From Hyphomicrobiales bacterium (GTDB lineage Bacteria > Pseudomonadota > Alphaproteobacteria > Rhizobiales > Xanthobacteraceae), in NCBI GenBank assembly GCA_017305535.1, contig JAFKKN010000011.1, positions 124,001-188,000 on the forward strand: a DNA stretch of 64,000 nt, given 5' to 3'. Positions 41,664-50,216 of the stretch are shown piece after piece. The position numbers and the translations under genes were made by a program. The notes beneath the pieces are model-generated. The model had not been told where the DNA came from and made no database searches. It saw only the letters and a list, made by a program, of their open reading frames with translations. Numbering within the stretch: the first letter of the stretch is position 1; each line of letters opens with the position of its first letter.

Positions 41664-42737
41664 CTATTTCTTGACGTAGCCGAAGGGCCAGACGAGCAGA
41701 TAATCGCGGATGTTGCCGTAGATCTTGCCGAGCCCCAGCGGCTCGATCAACAGAAAGCCGATGATCAGCGCGCCGTAGAGAGCGTGAGGCAAGTGGGCCA
41801 GCGTCTCGATACCGAGCGAGAAGCCGAACTGGGCCGTCAGCCATGAGATGAACGCGTTCATCACGCCGGGCATCAGCAGGATGAATCCGGCGCCGAAATA
41901 GCTGCCGATGATACTGCCGAGGCCGCCAACGATCACCATGGCCAGCGCCTGGATCGAGACGTCGACGGAGAACTGCTCGGGCGTCACCGCATGATAGAAG
42001 GTGCCGATCAGCACCGCGCCGCTGACGCCGGCGATAAAAGATGACGTCGCGAAAGCGACGAGTTTGAAATAGAAGCTGTTCACGCCGATCACGGCGGCGG
42101 CGTAGTCTTTCTCGCGCACCGCGACCAGCGCGCGGCCGAGCGCGGTGCGACGCAGGTTCAGCATGAATGTGGTGACCAGCACGCACCACACCAGCGCGAC
42201 GTAATAGAGGCCGGCGTCAGAGGTAATCGCCCAACCCAGAACCCGGATGTCCGGCGCTTGCAAGGTTGCCTGGGTGCCGCCGGAGATGGCGGGAACGTGC
42301 GAGATGGTCCAGTCCATCACGAATTGCAGGGCGAGCGTCGAGAGCGCGAGATAAAGTCCTTTGACGCGCAGCGCGGCGAAGGCGAAGACGCTGCCGATCA
42401 CCGCCGCCGTCAATCCCGCCAGTACGATGGCGATTTCCCACGGCACGCCGTTGCGTTGCGCGTGAACCGCGGCATAGGCGCCGATGCCCATCACTGCCGC
42501 GTAGCCAAGGTGAAACTGTCCGGCCCAGCCGAGAATGAGGTTGAGGCCGAGCGCGGCGGCAGTCCACACCAGCCATGGCAGCATGTAACTGCTGAGATAC
42601 AGCGAGTTCATGTAGAACGGCGCGGCCGCCGCCAGCAGCAGCAGTCCGCCGATCATCCAGCGGTCGGCGGGGATCGGGAATAGCGCCCGATCCTGGGTGT
42701 AGTTGGTGTGAAGAATGCCGGCCTGACGAAACAGCAT
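41664..42737 (-). CDS. livM: HAAT ABC transporter permease, LivM type (system 3)
   Basis: A 357-residue permease with a 30-residue hydrophilic N-terminus and about nine helices; LGLNLILGWAGQFHLGYAAV and MVIVGGLGSIIGSYFGAGFI are the LivM signatures. I chose ATG at 42737, 4 bp after the livH stop; the frame is open 11 codons further. Confidence 0.9.
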   Translation of the reverse strand: MLFRQAGILHTNYTQDRALFPIPADRWMIGGLLLLAAAAPFYMNSLYLSSYMLPWLVWTAAALGLNLILGWAGQFHLGYAAVMGIGAYAAVHAQRNGVPWEIAIVLAGLTAAVIGSVFAFAALRVKGLYLALSTLALQFVMDWTISHVPAISGGTQATLQAPDIRVLGWAITSDAGLYYVALVWCVLVTTFMLNLRRTALGRALVAVREKDYAAAVIGVNSFYFKLVAFATSSFIAGVSGAVLIGTFYHAVTPEQFSVDVSIQALAMVIVGGLGSIIGSYFGAGFILLMPGVMNAFISWLTAQFGFSLGIETLAHLPHALYGALIIGFLLIEPLGLGKIYGNIRDYLLVWPFGYVKK

Positions 42738-42741
42738 GATC

Positions 42742-43629
42742 TTACACCCGCTCGATGTCGTGGCGGCCAAACAGGCCGTGCGGTCGCAGCATGATTGTCA
42801 GGATGAGCATCGCCGCGTCGACCAGTTCGCGGCTGGCGCCGCCGAGCAGCGGATCGAGCACGATGGAGGCCAGCCCCTCGACGATGCCGAGCAGGATGCC
42901 GGCGAGCAGCGCGCCGCCGATACTGTCGAGGCCGCCGAGCACCGCGACGGTGACGCCCTTGAGCAGCAACAGCGCCAACGATTGGTCGACGCCCTGCACC
43001 GATCCCCATAATACCGCGGCGATGGTCGCCACCACCGCCGAGATCGCCCACGACAGCGCGACGCCGCGCTCGACGGAAATGCCGACCGACCATGCCGCGG
43101 TGTAGTCGTCCGAGATCGCGCGCAGCACTACGCCGATCCGGGTGCGGAAAAACAGCACCAGCAGCACGAACATCGCAACCGCGACGCCAGCGCCGACCGC
43201 GTAAGCGCGGTTGATCAGCAACGGCCCGAGAAACAGCGGCGCATCGCTGATGCCGATCGGCAGCGGCCGCGAGGTGCCACCCCAGATCGTCATCGAACCG
43301 GCGCGGAGGAAGATTTCGATGCCCAGCGTCATCATCAGGATCATGATGATCGGACGGCCGGCCAGCCGCCGCAGCGCCACGCGTTCGATGCCGACGCCGA
43401 TGATGAACATGGTCACGATGCCGAGCGGAATCGCTACCCACAGCGGCAGGTTGAGCTGATTGGCGAAGGCCAGAATGACGTAGCCGGCCAGCATCACCAT
43501 CGCGCCCTGTGCGAGATTGGGTACCGACGAGGACTTGTAGATCAGCACGATGCCCATCGCGACGAGTGAATACATCAGGCCGACGAGCGCGCCGTTGAGA
43601 GCAGATTCCAGGAGCAGCATGATATCCAT
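42742..43629 (-). CDS. livH: HAAT ABC transporter permease, LivH type (system 3)
   Basis: A 295-residue permease with MGIVLIYKSSSVPNLAQGAM and VAVLGGLDSIGGALLAGILL as the LivH landmarks. It starts 3 bp after the acyl-CoA synthetase stop, so ligase and permease are co-transcribed. Confidence 0.91.
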   Translation of the reverse strand: MDIMLLLESALNGALVGLMYSLVAMGIVLIYKSSSVPNLAQGAMVMLAGYVILAFANQLNLPLWVAIPLGIVTMFIIGVGIERVALRRLAGRPIIMILMMTLGIEIFLRAGSMTIWGGTSRPLPIGISDAPLFLGPLLINRAYAVGAGVAVAMFVLLVLFFRTRIGVVLRAISDDYTAAWSVGISVERGVALSWAISAVVATIAAVLWGSVQGVDQSLALLLLKGVTVAVLGGLDSIGGALLAGILLGIVEGLASIVLDPLLGGASRELVDAAMLILTIMLRPHGLFGRHDIERV

Positions 43630-43632
43630 GGC

Positions 43633-45579
43633 TCAGACCTCCTGCACCGAGAGCGTGCGCTCGATCACGCCGACTTCGCCGGTCTCATAAGTGATCTGGG
43701 CTTTCATCAAGACGCTTCTCTGATTGTCGTAGATGGCGTGGATGATCGGCGCATAGCGATCCTCGACGACGTTGCGGCGGATCTTGCGCGTTCGGGTGAT
43801 TTCGCCGTCGTCGGCGTCGAATTCCTTGTGCAGGTTGACGAAGCGCTTGAGATGAAGTGCTTCCGGCAGCGTGCGGTTGACGTGCTTCACCGCCTCCAGA
43901 ATGAGCGCGGCGACTTCCGGCTTCTGCGACAGATCGGCGTAGGACATGTAGGAGATGCCGCGCAGCTCGGCCCAGAAGCCGACCGCTTCCTTGTCGATGC
44001 AGACCAGCGCGGCGAGCGTATCGCGGCCGGACCCGAGGACGGCGGCTTCCTTGATGTAGGGGCTGAACTTAAGGCGGTTCTCGATGTAGTTCGGGATATA
44101 GCGTTCGCCCTTGGCGGTATGGACGACGTCCGACAATCGGCCCAGCACCACGAGGTGGCCGTTGGGTTCGAGGTAACCGGCGTCGCCGGTATGCAGCCAG
44201 CCGTCGCGCAGGGCCTCGCGCGTGGCCGCCTCCTGTTTGAAATAGCCGCTGAACACGCTGCCGGAGCGGATCAGGATTTCGCCGGCATCGCTGATCTGCA
44301 CGTCGACACCGGGGAAGGGGCGTCCGACCGTGTGCAACCTGACTTCGTCCGGGCTTTGCAGCGCGTTGTAGGCGCTGCTTTCGGTCTGGCCGTAGAGCTG
44401 CCGCAGCTTGATGCCGAGCGCACGATAGAACACGAAGGTGTCCTCGCCCATCGCTTCGCCGCCGGTGAACGCGCCGCGCAGACGCGACATGCCAAACTGA
44501 TCCTTGATCGGACCATAGACCAGCCACTCGCCGAGCGGGCCGAGCAGCATTTCCTTCAGCGTCGGTTGTCCGCCTTCGAGCTTGCGGCGTTCCGCTGCCA
44601 GCGCCGAGGCCATGAAGAACTTGTAGATTGCCTTCTTGAGCGGCGTGGAATCCTCCATGCGCACCTGAATGGTGGTGAGCATGTTGTCCCAGCTTCGCGG
44701 CGCGGCGAGGTAGAAGGTCGGTGCGACCTCGCGCAGGTTTTGCAGTACCGTTTCCTGCTTCTCCGGAATGTTGATGGTGAAGCGCAGCGCGACGCCGGCC
44801 GCGACGGTGACTGCAAAGTCGCCGACCCATGCCATCGGCAGATAGGCCAGGATGGTTTCGCCGAAGTCGAACGCACCGCCGTGATGGGCGTTGCGGACAC
44901 CCGACAGCAGGTTGCGGTGCGACAGTACGATGCCCTTGGGTTTGCCGGTGGAGCCCGAGGAGTGGACGAACACCGCCGGACCGTCCGGCGTGGCGCGCTG
45001 GATCAAGGCTTCGCGCAATCCGGATTCCGCCTTCAGCCGCGCTTCGCCCTGGGCACACAGCGCATCCCACGAGATCAATCCCGGAAACGGGTAGCTCGCG
45101 AGGCCGCGAGGATCGTCGTAGATGATGTGGGCAATGCTGGCGCCTTGCTCGCGCAGATCGAGCATCTTGTCGACCTGTTCCTGATCCTCGGCGAGGACGA
45201 AGCGAACGTCCGCCTCGTGCACGAAATGGCGCACTTCATCGAGTGTGGCATCGGGGAACGCCGGCATGGCATAGCCGCCAAGCGCGCCGGCCGAGATCAT
45301 TCCGGTGTAGAGCCGTGGCCGGTTGTCGCCGACGACGAGCAGGACGTCGCCGGCCCTGAAGCCGAGGCCTTCGAGACCAGCCGCAAATTGCAGCATGCTG
45401 TCGAGCACCTGCTGCCAGGTCATCTCCTGCCAGATGCCCTTGCTTTTCTCGCGCATCGCGATGTCGCCGGGAAATACCTCGGCGTTCTTGGCGAGTAGCC
45501 GGCTCAGGGTCGTGTCGGCGCCGAAATCCCACGTTGTCTTCGCCGAGGAGGTGGAGGTGCCGCCTTTAGTGGGCTGCAT
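43633..45579 (-). CDS. Long-chain-type acyl-CoA synthetase inside a transporter operon
   Basis: A 648-residue adenylate-forming ligase. P-loop-like motif VFVHSSGSTGKPKGIVLSHR (about residue 205), the Y-GQTESS adenylate motif LRQLYGQTESSAYN and the late DGWLHTGDAGYLEPNGHLVV motif (about residue 455) are intact. Its first 14 bases overlap livG and its end is 3 bp from livH. Ligases embedded in this way in HAAT operons are thought to activate the imported acid to its CoA ester (vectorial trapping). The substrate may be a long-chain, branched or aryl-alkanoic acid; sequence does not tell. Confidence 0.9.
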   Translation of the reverse strand: MQPTKGGTSTSSAKTTWDFGADTTLSRLLAKNAEVFPGDIAMREKSKGIWQEMTWQQVLDSMLQFAAGLEGLGFRAGDVLLVVGDNRPRLYTGMISAGALGGYAMPAFPDATLDEVRHFVHEADVRFVLAEDQEQVDKMLDLREQGASIAHIIYDDPRGLASYPFPGLISWDALCAQGEARLKAESGLREALIQRATPDGPAVFVHSSGSTGKPKGIVLSHRNLLSGVRNAHHGGAFDFGETILAYLPMAWVGDFAVTVAAGVALRFTINIPEKQETVLQNLREVAPTFYLAAPRSWDNMLTTIQVRMEDSTPLKKAIYKFFMASALAAERRKLEGGQPTLKEMLLGPLGEWLVYGPIKDQFGMSRLRGAFTGGEAMGEDTFVFYRALGIKLRQLYGQTESSAYNALQSPDEVRLHTVGRPFPGVDVQISDAGEILIRSGSVFSGYFKQEAATREALRDGWLHTGDAGYLEPNGHLVVLGRLSDVVHTAKGERYIPNYIENRLKFSPYIKEAAVLGSGRDTLAALVCIDKEAVGFWAELRGISYMSYADLSQKPEVAALILEAVKHVNRTLPEALHLKRFVNLHKEFDADDGEITRTRKIRRNVVEDRYAPIIHAIYDNQRSVLMKAQITYETGEVGVIERTLSVQEV

Positions 45580-46384
45580 GAGCGCCTCCGATATAGGCTT
45601 CCACCACGCGCGGGTCGGCGACGACGTCCGCCGGGATACCGGAGCCGATCATCGCGCCGTAGTTCAGCGCCAGCATCCGGTCGCAGATGCCGGTGATGAC
45701 GTCCATATGGTGCTCGATCAGCAACACCGTGACGTCACGCTCGTCCCGCGCATCGAGAATGAAGCGCGCCATATATTCCTTTTCCTCCTGATTCATACCG
45801 GCCATTGGCTCGTCGAGGATCAAGAGGCTCGGTTCGGCGGCGAGCGCGCGCGCGAGTTCGACGCGCTTCTTCAGGCCGATCGGGATGCCGTCCACCAGTT
45901 CGTCGCGCACGCTCTCAAGTTGCAGAAAGTCGATGACCTCCTCAACCGCCGCGCGATTCGCCGTTTCGTCGCCACGCGCCAGCCACCAGTAGCCGGCGGT
46001 GCGCAGTACACTGGCATGCATGTGGACGTGGCGGCCGAGCAGGATGTTGTCGAGCACGCTCATGCCGTTGAACAGCGCGAGATTCTGGAACGTGCGCGCA
46101 ACGCCAAGGCGCGCGACCTTATGCGGGGCGAGGCCGGTGATGTCGCGCCCGTTCAGCAAGATATTGCCGCGCTGCGGCGGGTAGAATCCGGTGATGGCGT
46201 TGGTGAGGGTTGTTTTGCCGCACCCGTTCGGCCCGACCAGACCAAAGATCTCGCCGCGATTGATCTGAAGGTCGATCCCGTTCAACGCAACGATGCCGCC
46301 GAACCGACGTTCAACGGCCTTGCATTCCAACACAGGACCGGCACTGCCTTGAGCGCCCCTCAACTTGTCGTCTCCGTCCGTCAT
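45566..46384 (-). CDS. livG: HAAT ABC transporter ATPase, LivG type (system 3)
   Basis: A 272-residue ATPase with Walker A GPNGCGKTT, a LivG-type signature PIGLKKRVELARALA and Walker B LLILDEPMAGM with LIEHHMDVITGIC. It is the first gene of the importer 3 operon; a copy of the CTAAC-N4-GTTAG inverted repeat lies 74-87 bp upstream of its ATG. Confidence 0.91.
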   Translation of the reverse strand: MTDGDDKLRGAQGSAGPVLECKAVERRFGGIVALNGIDLQINRGEIFGLVGPNGCGKTTLTNAITGFYPPQRGNILLNGRDITGLAPHKVARLGVARTFQNLALFNGMSVLDNILLGRHVHMHASVLRTAGYWWLARGDETANRAAVEEVIDFLQLESVRDELVDGIPIGLKKRVELARALAAEPSLLILDEPMAGMNQEEKEYMARFILDARDERDVTVLLIEHHMDVITGICDRMLALNYGAMIGSGIPADVVADPRVVEAYIGGAHAAH

Positions 46385-46457
46385 CTACAATTTGGCTCCG
46401 CGCGAGCGGCACTCGTGAGAAGGTGACAGCCTTTCTGTGGAGGCTTTGATGGTTAAG

Positions 46458-46471
46458 CTAACCAGCGTTAG
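46458..46471. promoter_or_regulatory. Operator-like inverted repeat upstream of importer 3 operon
   Basis: CTAACCAGCGTTAG is a 5-bp dyad (CTAAC/GTTAG) with the same spacing as the sites at 53056, 53074, 56504, 59683 and 61732, but the inner A/T pair is replaced (CC..CG). It is the weakest member of the set and lies in the 146-bp gap between the hydrolase stop and the livG start. Confidence 0.55.
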
Positions 46472-46530
46472 ATTTTCACGCAAGCGCGATATTGGGCACG
46501 GACGCCGAAATGGCCTAAAGCTCACAGGCA

Positions 46531-47388
46531 TCACGAATGCGCGTGCGAGAGCGGCGCTTGTTGGCGCAGGAATCGGACGATCGCTTCGGTAAAGGCGTCG
46601 TTGCGGTCACCGACCACCATGTGCCCGGCGCCGGCGATATCGGTATAGGTCGCGTGCGGCGCGAACTGGAGAAACTGTTGAGCTGCCTCGGTCGTCACCA
46701 GATTGCTGGAGGCGCCGCGGATCAGGTGAACGGGAAGGTGCAACCGGCGAGCGGCGGCGACAAATCGTACTTCCGAATCCTCCGGTGAGGGCCGGTTTGC
46801 CGCAGTGATGAACTGCGGGTCCCAGTGCCAACGCAGTCGTCCGTCGTCGCACTTGCGCAGATAGCGTTCCAGCGTCTCCGACGGACCACGTTGCTTGCGA
46901 TGCGGCAGATAGGCGCCGATGGCGGCGGCGGCTTCGTCGGCGGTCGCAAAGCCTTCGTCGATGTGCGCGGCCATGAAGCCGATGATATGAGCGACGCCTT
47001 CCGGTTCCAGTTGCGGCGTGACGTCAACCAATGTGAGCGATGCGAAGATGCCGGGCCGCAGTTCGCCCTCGGCCAACAGCCCGGCGAGTCCGCCGAGCGA
47101 AGCGCCCACGACAGCGGGCTTGCCCTGCAACGTATCGGCAATCGCGACGAGGTCGGCGGCAAAGTCGGTGAAATGATAGGCGCCGGAGGGCGACCACTCG
47201 CTTTCGCCGTGACCACGCATGTCGATGGCGATGGCCTGATAGCCCGCCTGCGCCAGCGCCGTGGAAACCTTCGACCACGCTGCGCGCGTCTGTCCGCCGC
47301 CGTGTGCGAGCAATACCGGCGATCCCTCGCCAACAGCCTCGGCGGCGATGGTCTGACCGTGCGCCCCGGTGAAGGTTCGTTGCTGCAT
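46531..47388 (-). CDS. Alpha/beta hydrolase
   Basis: A 285-residue hydrolase. Oxyanion segment VLLAHGGGQTRAAW, nucleophile elbow VVGASLGGLAG (about Ser95) and the late His in GAGHMVVGDRND (about residue 263) form a complete catalytic set, and DMRGHGESEW is typical. It is the last gene of the acyl-CoA dehydrogenase / carboxylase operon, 7 bp after the enoyl-CoA hydratase gene. It might be a thioesterase, esterase or C-C hydrolase of the pathway. Confidence 0.87.
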   Translation of the reverse strand: MQQRTFTGAHGQTIAAEAVGEGSPVLLAHGGGQTRAAWSKVSTALAQAGYQAIAIDMRGHGESEWSPSGAYHFTDFAADLVAIADTLQGKPAVVGASLGGLAGLLAEGELRPGIFASLTLVDVTPQLEPEGVAHIIGFMAAHIDEGFATADEAAAAIGAYLPHRKQRGPSETLERYLRKCDDGRLRWHWDPQFITAANRPSPEDSEVRFVAAARRLHLPVHLIRGASSNLVTTEAAQQFLQFAPHATYTDIAGAGHMVVGDRNDAFTEAIVRFLRQQAPLSHAHS

Positions 47389-47395
47389 GGCGTGC

Positions 47396-48160
47396 CTAGT
47401 CCTTGAACTTCGGCTTGCGCTTTTCGTGAAACGCGGTGATTCCCTCGCGCGCGTCCTCGTGCATCATCAGTAGCGGAAAGCCATCGATGGCGTGGCGCAT
47501 CTCGTCACCGCCGAGGCCGCGGTTGTAGAACGATTTCGCCATCGCCACCGCGAGTCGCGGCTTGGCGGCGATCCGTTCGGCAAAAGTCAGTACCTCGGTC
47601 ATCAACGTGTCGTGCGGAACGACCCGCAGCACGAGTCCGATCCGCTCGGCTTCCGTCGCACTGATCGGATCGCCGAGAATGCTGAGTTCTTTCGCCTTCG
47701 CCCTGCCGACGATCTCGTGCAGGCGGACGATGGCGAAGCCCGGCAGCAGGCCGAGCTGGATTTCCGGCACGGCAAACTTGGCGCGGTCGGATGCGATGAT
47801 GAAATCCGACGCCATCGCGAGTTCGAAGCCGCCGCCGTAGGCGAGGCCATTGACGGCGGAGATCACCGGCTTGCCGCAGCGCTCCGGCGCCGCCAGCACG
47901 TCGAGCGCGGCGGCGAGGAATTTGCGGCCCTTTTCGGCTTCCAGTTCGAAGCCCGAGATATCGGCACCGGCGCAGAATGCTTTCTCGCCACCGCCGGTGA
48001 TGACAACAGCGCGAATGCCCTCGTCGGCATCGGCGCGGGCGAGGCCGGCGAGAATGCCCTCGCGGATGCCTGTGGTCAGCGCATTGAGCTTGGTCGGCTC
48101 ATCGAGGGTCAGGATTGCGATCTTGCCCTTGGTCTCGTAATTGACGCTGCCCAATCGCAT
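47396..48160 (-). CDS. Enoyl-CoA hydratase
   Basis: A 254-residue crotonase. Both catalytic glutamates are present: YGGGFELAMASDF (equivalent to Glu144 of rat hydratase) and FAVPEIQLGLLPG (equivalent to Glu164); the oxyanion hole segment AFCAGADISGFE is normal. ATG at 48160 is set by GGGAGG 7 nt upstream. It should hydrate the enoyl-CoA made by the dehydrogenase and/or carboxylase encoded upstream in the operon. Confidence 0.9.
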   Translation of the reverse strand: MRLGSVNYETKGKIAILTLDEPTKLNALTTGIREGILAGLARADADEGIRAVVITGGGEKAFCAGADISGFELEAEKGRKFLAAALDVLAAPERCGKPVISAVNGLAYGGGFELAMASDFIIASDRAKFAVPEIQLGLLPGFAIVRLHEIVGRAKAKELSILGDPISATEAERIGLVLRVVPHDTLMTEVLTFAERIAAKPRLAVAMAKSFYNRGLGGDEMRHAIDGFPLLMMHEDAREGITAFHEKRKPKFKD

Positions 48161-48200
48161 GGTGTCCTCCCTGTTTGTTTCGTCCCGTTGACCGACGCAG

Positions 48201-50198
48201 CTATGATGTTGGTTCGGGTTCGACCACCACGACGACGGCGTTGCGTTCGACGGTTTCGCCGGCGCGGCAGTTGACTGCCGTGACGACGCCATCGACCTCG
48301 CTTGCGATGCGCAATTCCATCTTCATGGATTCGAGCACGGCAGCGACGTCGCCGGTCTTCACCTTGTCGCCGACCGCGACGTTGACCTTGAGGATCATGC
48401 CGGTCATCGGCGCGCGCAGGTCGCCGCTCGTCTCGGCCGCCGCGCTGATATAGCTGAGGTAAGGCACCGCCTGCATGGCGTGAACGCCGCGCCCGTCGTG
48501 GACGAAGACGGCGTTCTGCTCCTGATGGATGCGAACCACTTCGCGACGCGTGCCGACGACGGCGGTAAAGCGATCGTCGCCGATCGGGTCCAGTCGCACC
48601 GTCAGTTCATCATCGTTGATGCCGATCGTCATCGCGCCGTCGGCCTGCACCGGTGCGAAGCGGATCTCGGCGCTGTGGCCCGCCGTCGTCAGATGCAGTT
48701 CCGGTATAGGCGAGAGGCCGGCATCGCCTGCCGCCATGTGCCAGCCGGTGAGATCGCGCGATTGCCACGGATCGCGTGCCGCCGCCTCGCGCTGGCGAAG
48801 CATCCAGAAACAGCCGCCGAGCGCCAGCGCTTCGCGGTCAGACTCTGACGACGTCGCGATGAGTTGGTCGATGCTTTCGTCGATGGATCGGGTATGGAAC
48901 GTCGCCTCGCGTGTTGCGGACCAATCGAGCAAGCCACCAAGAAACGCCTGATTGGTGGTGACGCCGAAGATCGAGGTCGCGTCTACTGCCCCGCGGAGCT
49001 TGTCCAGCGCCTCATTGCGGGAGGGCGCGAAGGCGATCAGCTTCGCCAGCATCGAGTCGTAGTAGGGTGTCACCACCGACCCGCTCTCCACGCCGGTCTC
49101 GACGCGGATATCGCCGGTCGGGAAACTGACGCGCACAATGTCGCCGGTGCTCGGCAGGAAATTGTTGGCGGGGTCTTCGGCGCAGATGCGCGCTTCGACG
49201 GCGTGGCCATTGCAAGCGATCTGCGCTTGCGTCAGTGGCAGGCCCCCGCCGGACGCGATGCGCAGCATCAGTTCGACAATGTCGAGACCGGTAATCATCT
49301 CGGTCACCGGGTGCTCGACCTGCAAGCGCGGGTTCACCTCGAGGAAATAATAGGCGCCATCCTGCAGGATGAATTCGACGGTGCCGGCGCCGCGATAGTT
49401 CAGTCGCTTGCCGAGCCGCACCGCATCCGCCGCCATGCGGTCGCGCAGTGCCGCCGGCAGGTTCGCCGCCGGTGCTTCCTCGATCACCTTCTGATGCCGG
49501 CGCTGCAAGGTGCATTCGCGCTCGAACAGATGGATGACGTTGCCTTTGCCGTCGCCGAGGATCTGGATTTCGATGTGGCGGCCGCGCGGAATCAGCTTCT
49601 CCACGATCAGTCCGGCGGAGCCGAACGCGTTCTTGGCTTCACGCATCGCGGATTCGATATCGTCGGCGAGGCCATCGAATGTCGAGACGACGCGCATGCC
49701 CTTGCCGCCGCCACCGGCCGCGGCCTTCAACATCACCGGCAGGCCGGTGTCGCGCACGATACGCTCGACCTCGGCCTTGTCCTCGCTCGGCGTCGTGCTG
49801 CCGGGAATGATCGGCACGCCGGCGGCGTCCGCTTCCTGCTTGGCCAGCGCCTTGTCCCCGAGCCGCTCGATCACGTCCGGCGTCGGGCCAATGAAGGTGA
49901 GGCCGGCGGCCTCAACCGCGCGGGCGAATGCCGCATTTTCCGCCAGAAAGCCGAAGCCGGGGTGGATTGCCTGCGCGCCGGTGGCTTTCGCGGCCTCAAT
50001 CACCGCATCGATACGCAGATAACTATCGGATGCGGCCGCGCCGCCGATGGCGATGGATTCGCCGATCTCCCTCACATGCAATGCATCGGCATCGGCGGAG
50101 GAATGAACGCCGGCGACGGCAACGCCGAGCCGCTGGCAGGTGCGGGCGATCCGGCAGGCGATTTCGCCGCGATTGGCGATCAGGATTTTATCGAACAC
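48201..50198 (-). CDS. Acyl-CoA carboxylase, biotin carboxylase / biotin carrier subunit
   Basis: A 665-residue fused subunit. N-terminal biotin carboxylase (FDKILIANRGEIACRIARTC, ATP-grasp motif KAAAGGGGKGMRVV, catalytic QRRHQKVIEEAPA and EMNPRLQ-like LEVNPRLQVEHPVTE), then a linker and a C-terminal biotinyl domain with the LESMKMEL lysine (about residue 626). Start is GTG at 50198. With the next upstream gene it forms a methylcrotonyl- or geranyl-CoA-type carboxylase. No hydroxymethylglutaryl-CoA lyase is seen nearby, so leucine degradation is not proven. Confidence 0.92.
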   Translation of the reverse strand: MFDKILIANRGEIACRIARTCQRLGVAVAGVHSSADADALHVREIGESIAIGGAAASDSYLRIDAVIEAAKATGAQAIHPGFGFLAENAAFARAVEAAGLTFIGPTPDVIERLGDKALAKQEADAAGVPIIPGSTTPSEDKAEVERIVRDTGLPVMLKAAAGGGGKGMRVVSTFDGLADDIESAMREAKNAFGSAGLIVEKLIPRGRHIEIQILGDGKGNVIHLFERECTLQRRHQKVIEEAPAANLPAALRDRMAADAVRLGKRLNYRGAGTVEFILQDGAYYFLEVNPRLQVEHPVTEMITGLDIVELMLRIASGGGLPLTQAQIACNGHAVEARICAEDPANNFLPSTGDIVRVSFPTGDIRVETGVESGSVVTPYYDSMLAKLIAFAPSRNEALDKLRGAVDATSIFGVTTNQAFLGGLLDWSATREATFHTRSIDESIDQLIATSSESDREALALGGCFWMLRQREAAARDPWQSRDLTGWHMAAGDAGLSPIPELHLTTAGHSAEIRFAPVQADGAMTIGINDDELTVRLDPIGDDRFTAVVGTRREVVRIHQEQNAVFVHDGRGVHAMQAVPYLSYISAAAETSGDLRAPMTGMILKVNVAVGDKVKTGDVAAVLESMKMELRIASEVDGVVTAVNCRAGETVERNAVVVVVEPEPTS

Positions 50199-50216
50199 GG
50201 CGCGCTTCTCCCGTCA

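Noticed and set aside
43738-45498. A 586-codon open frame on the plus strand
   Set aside because: Antisense shadow of the acyl-CoA synthetase gene, with no ribosome binding site or recognisable motif.
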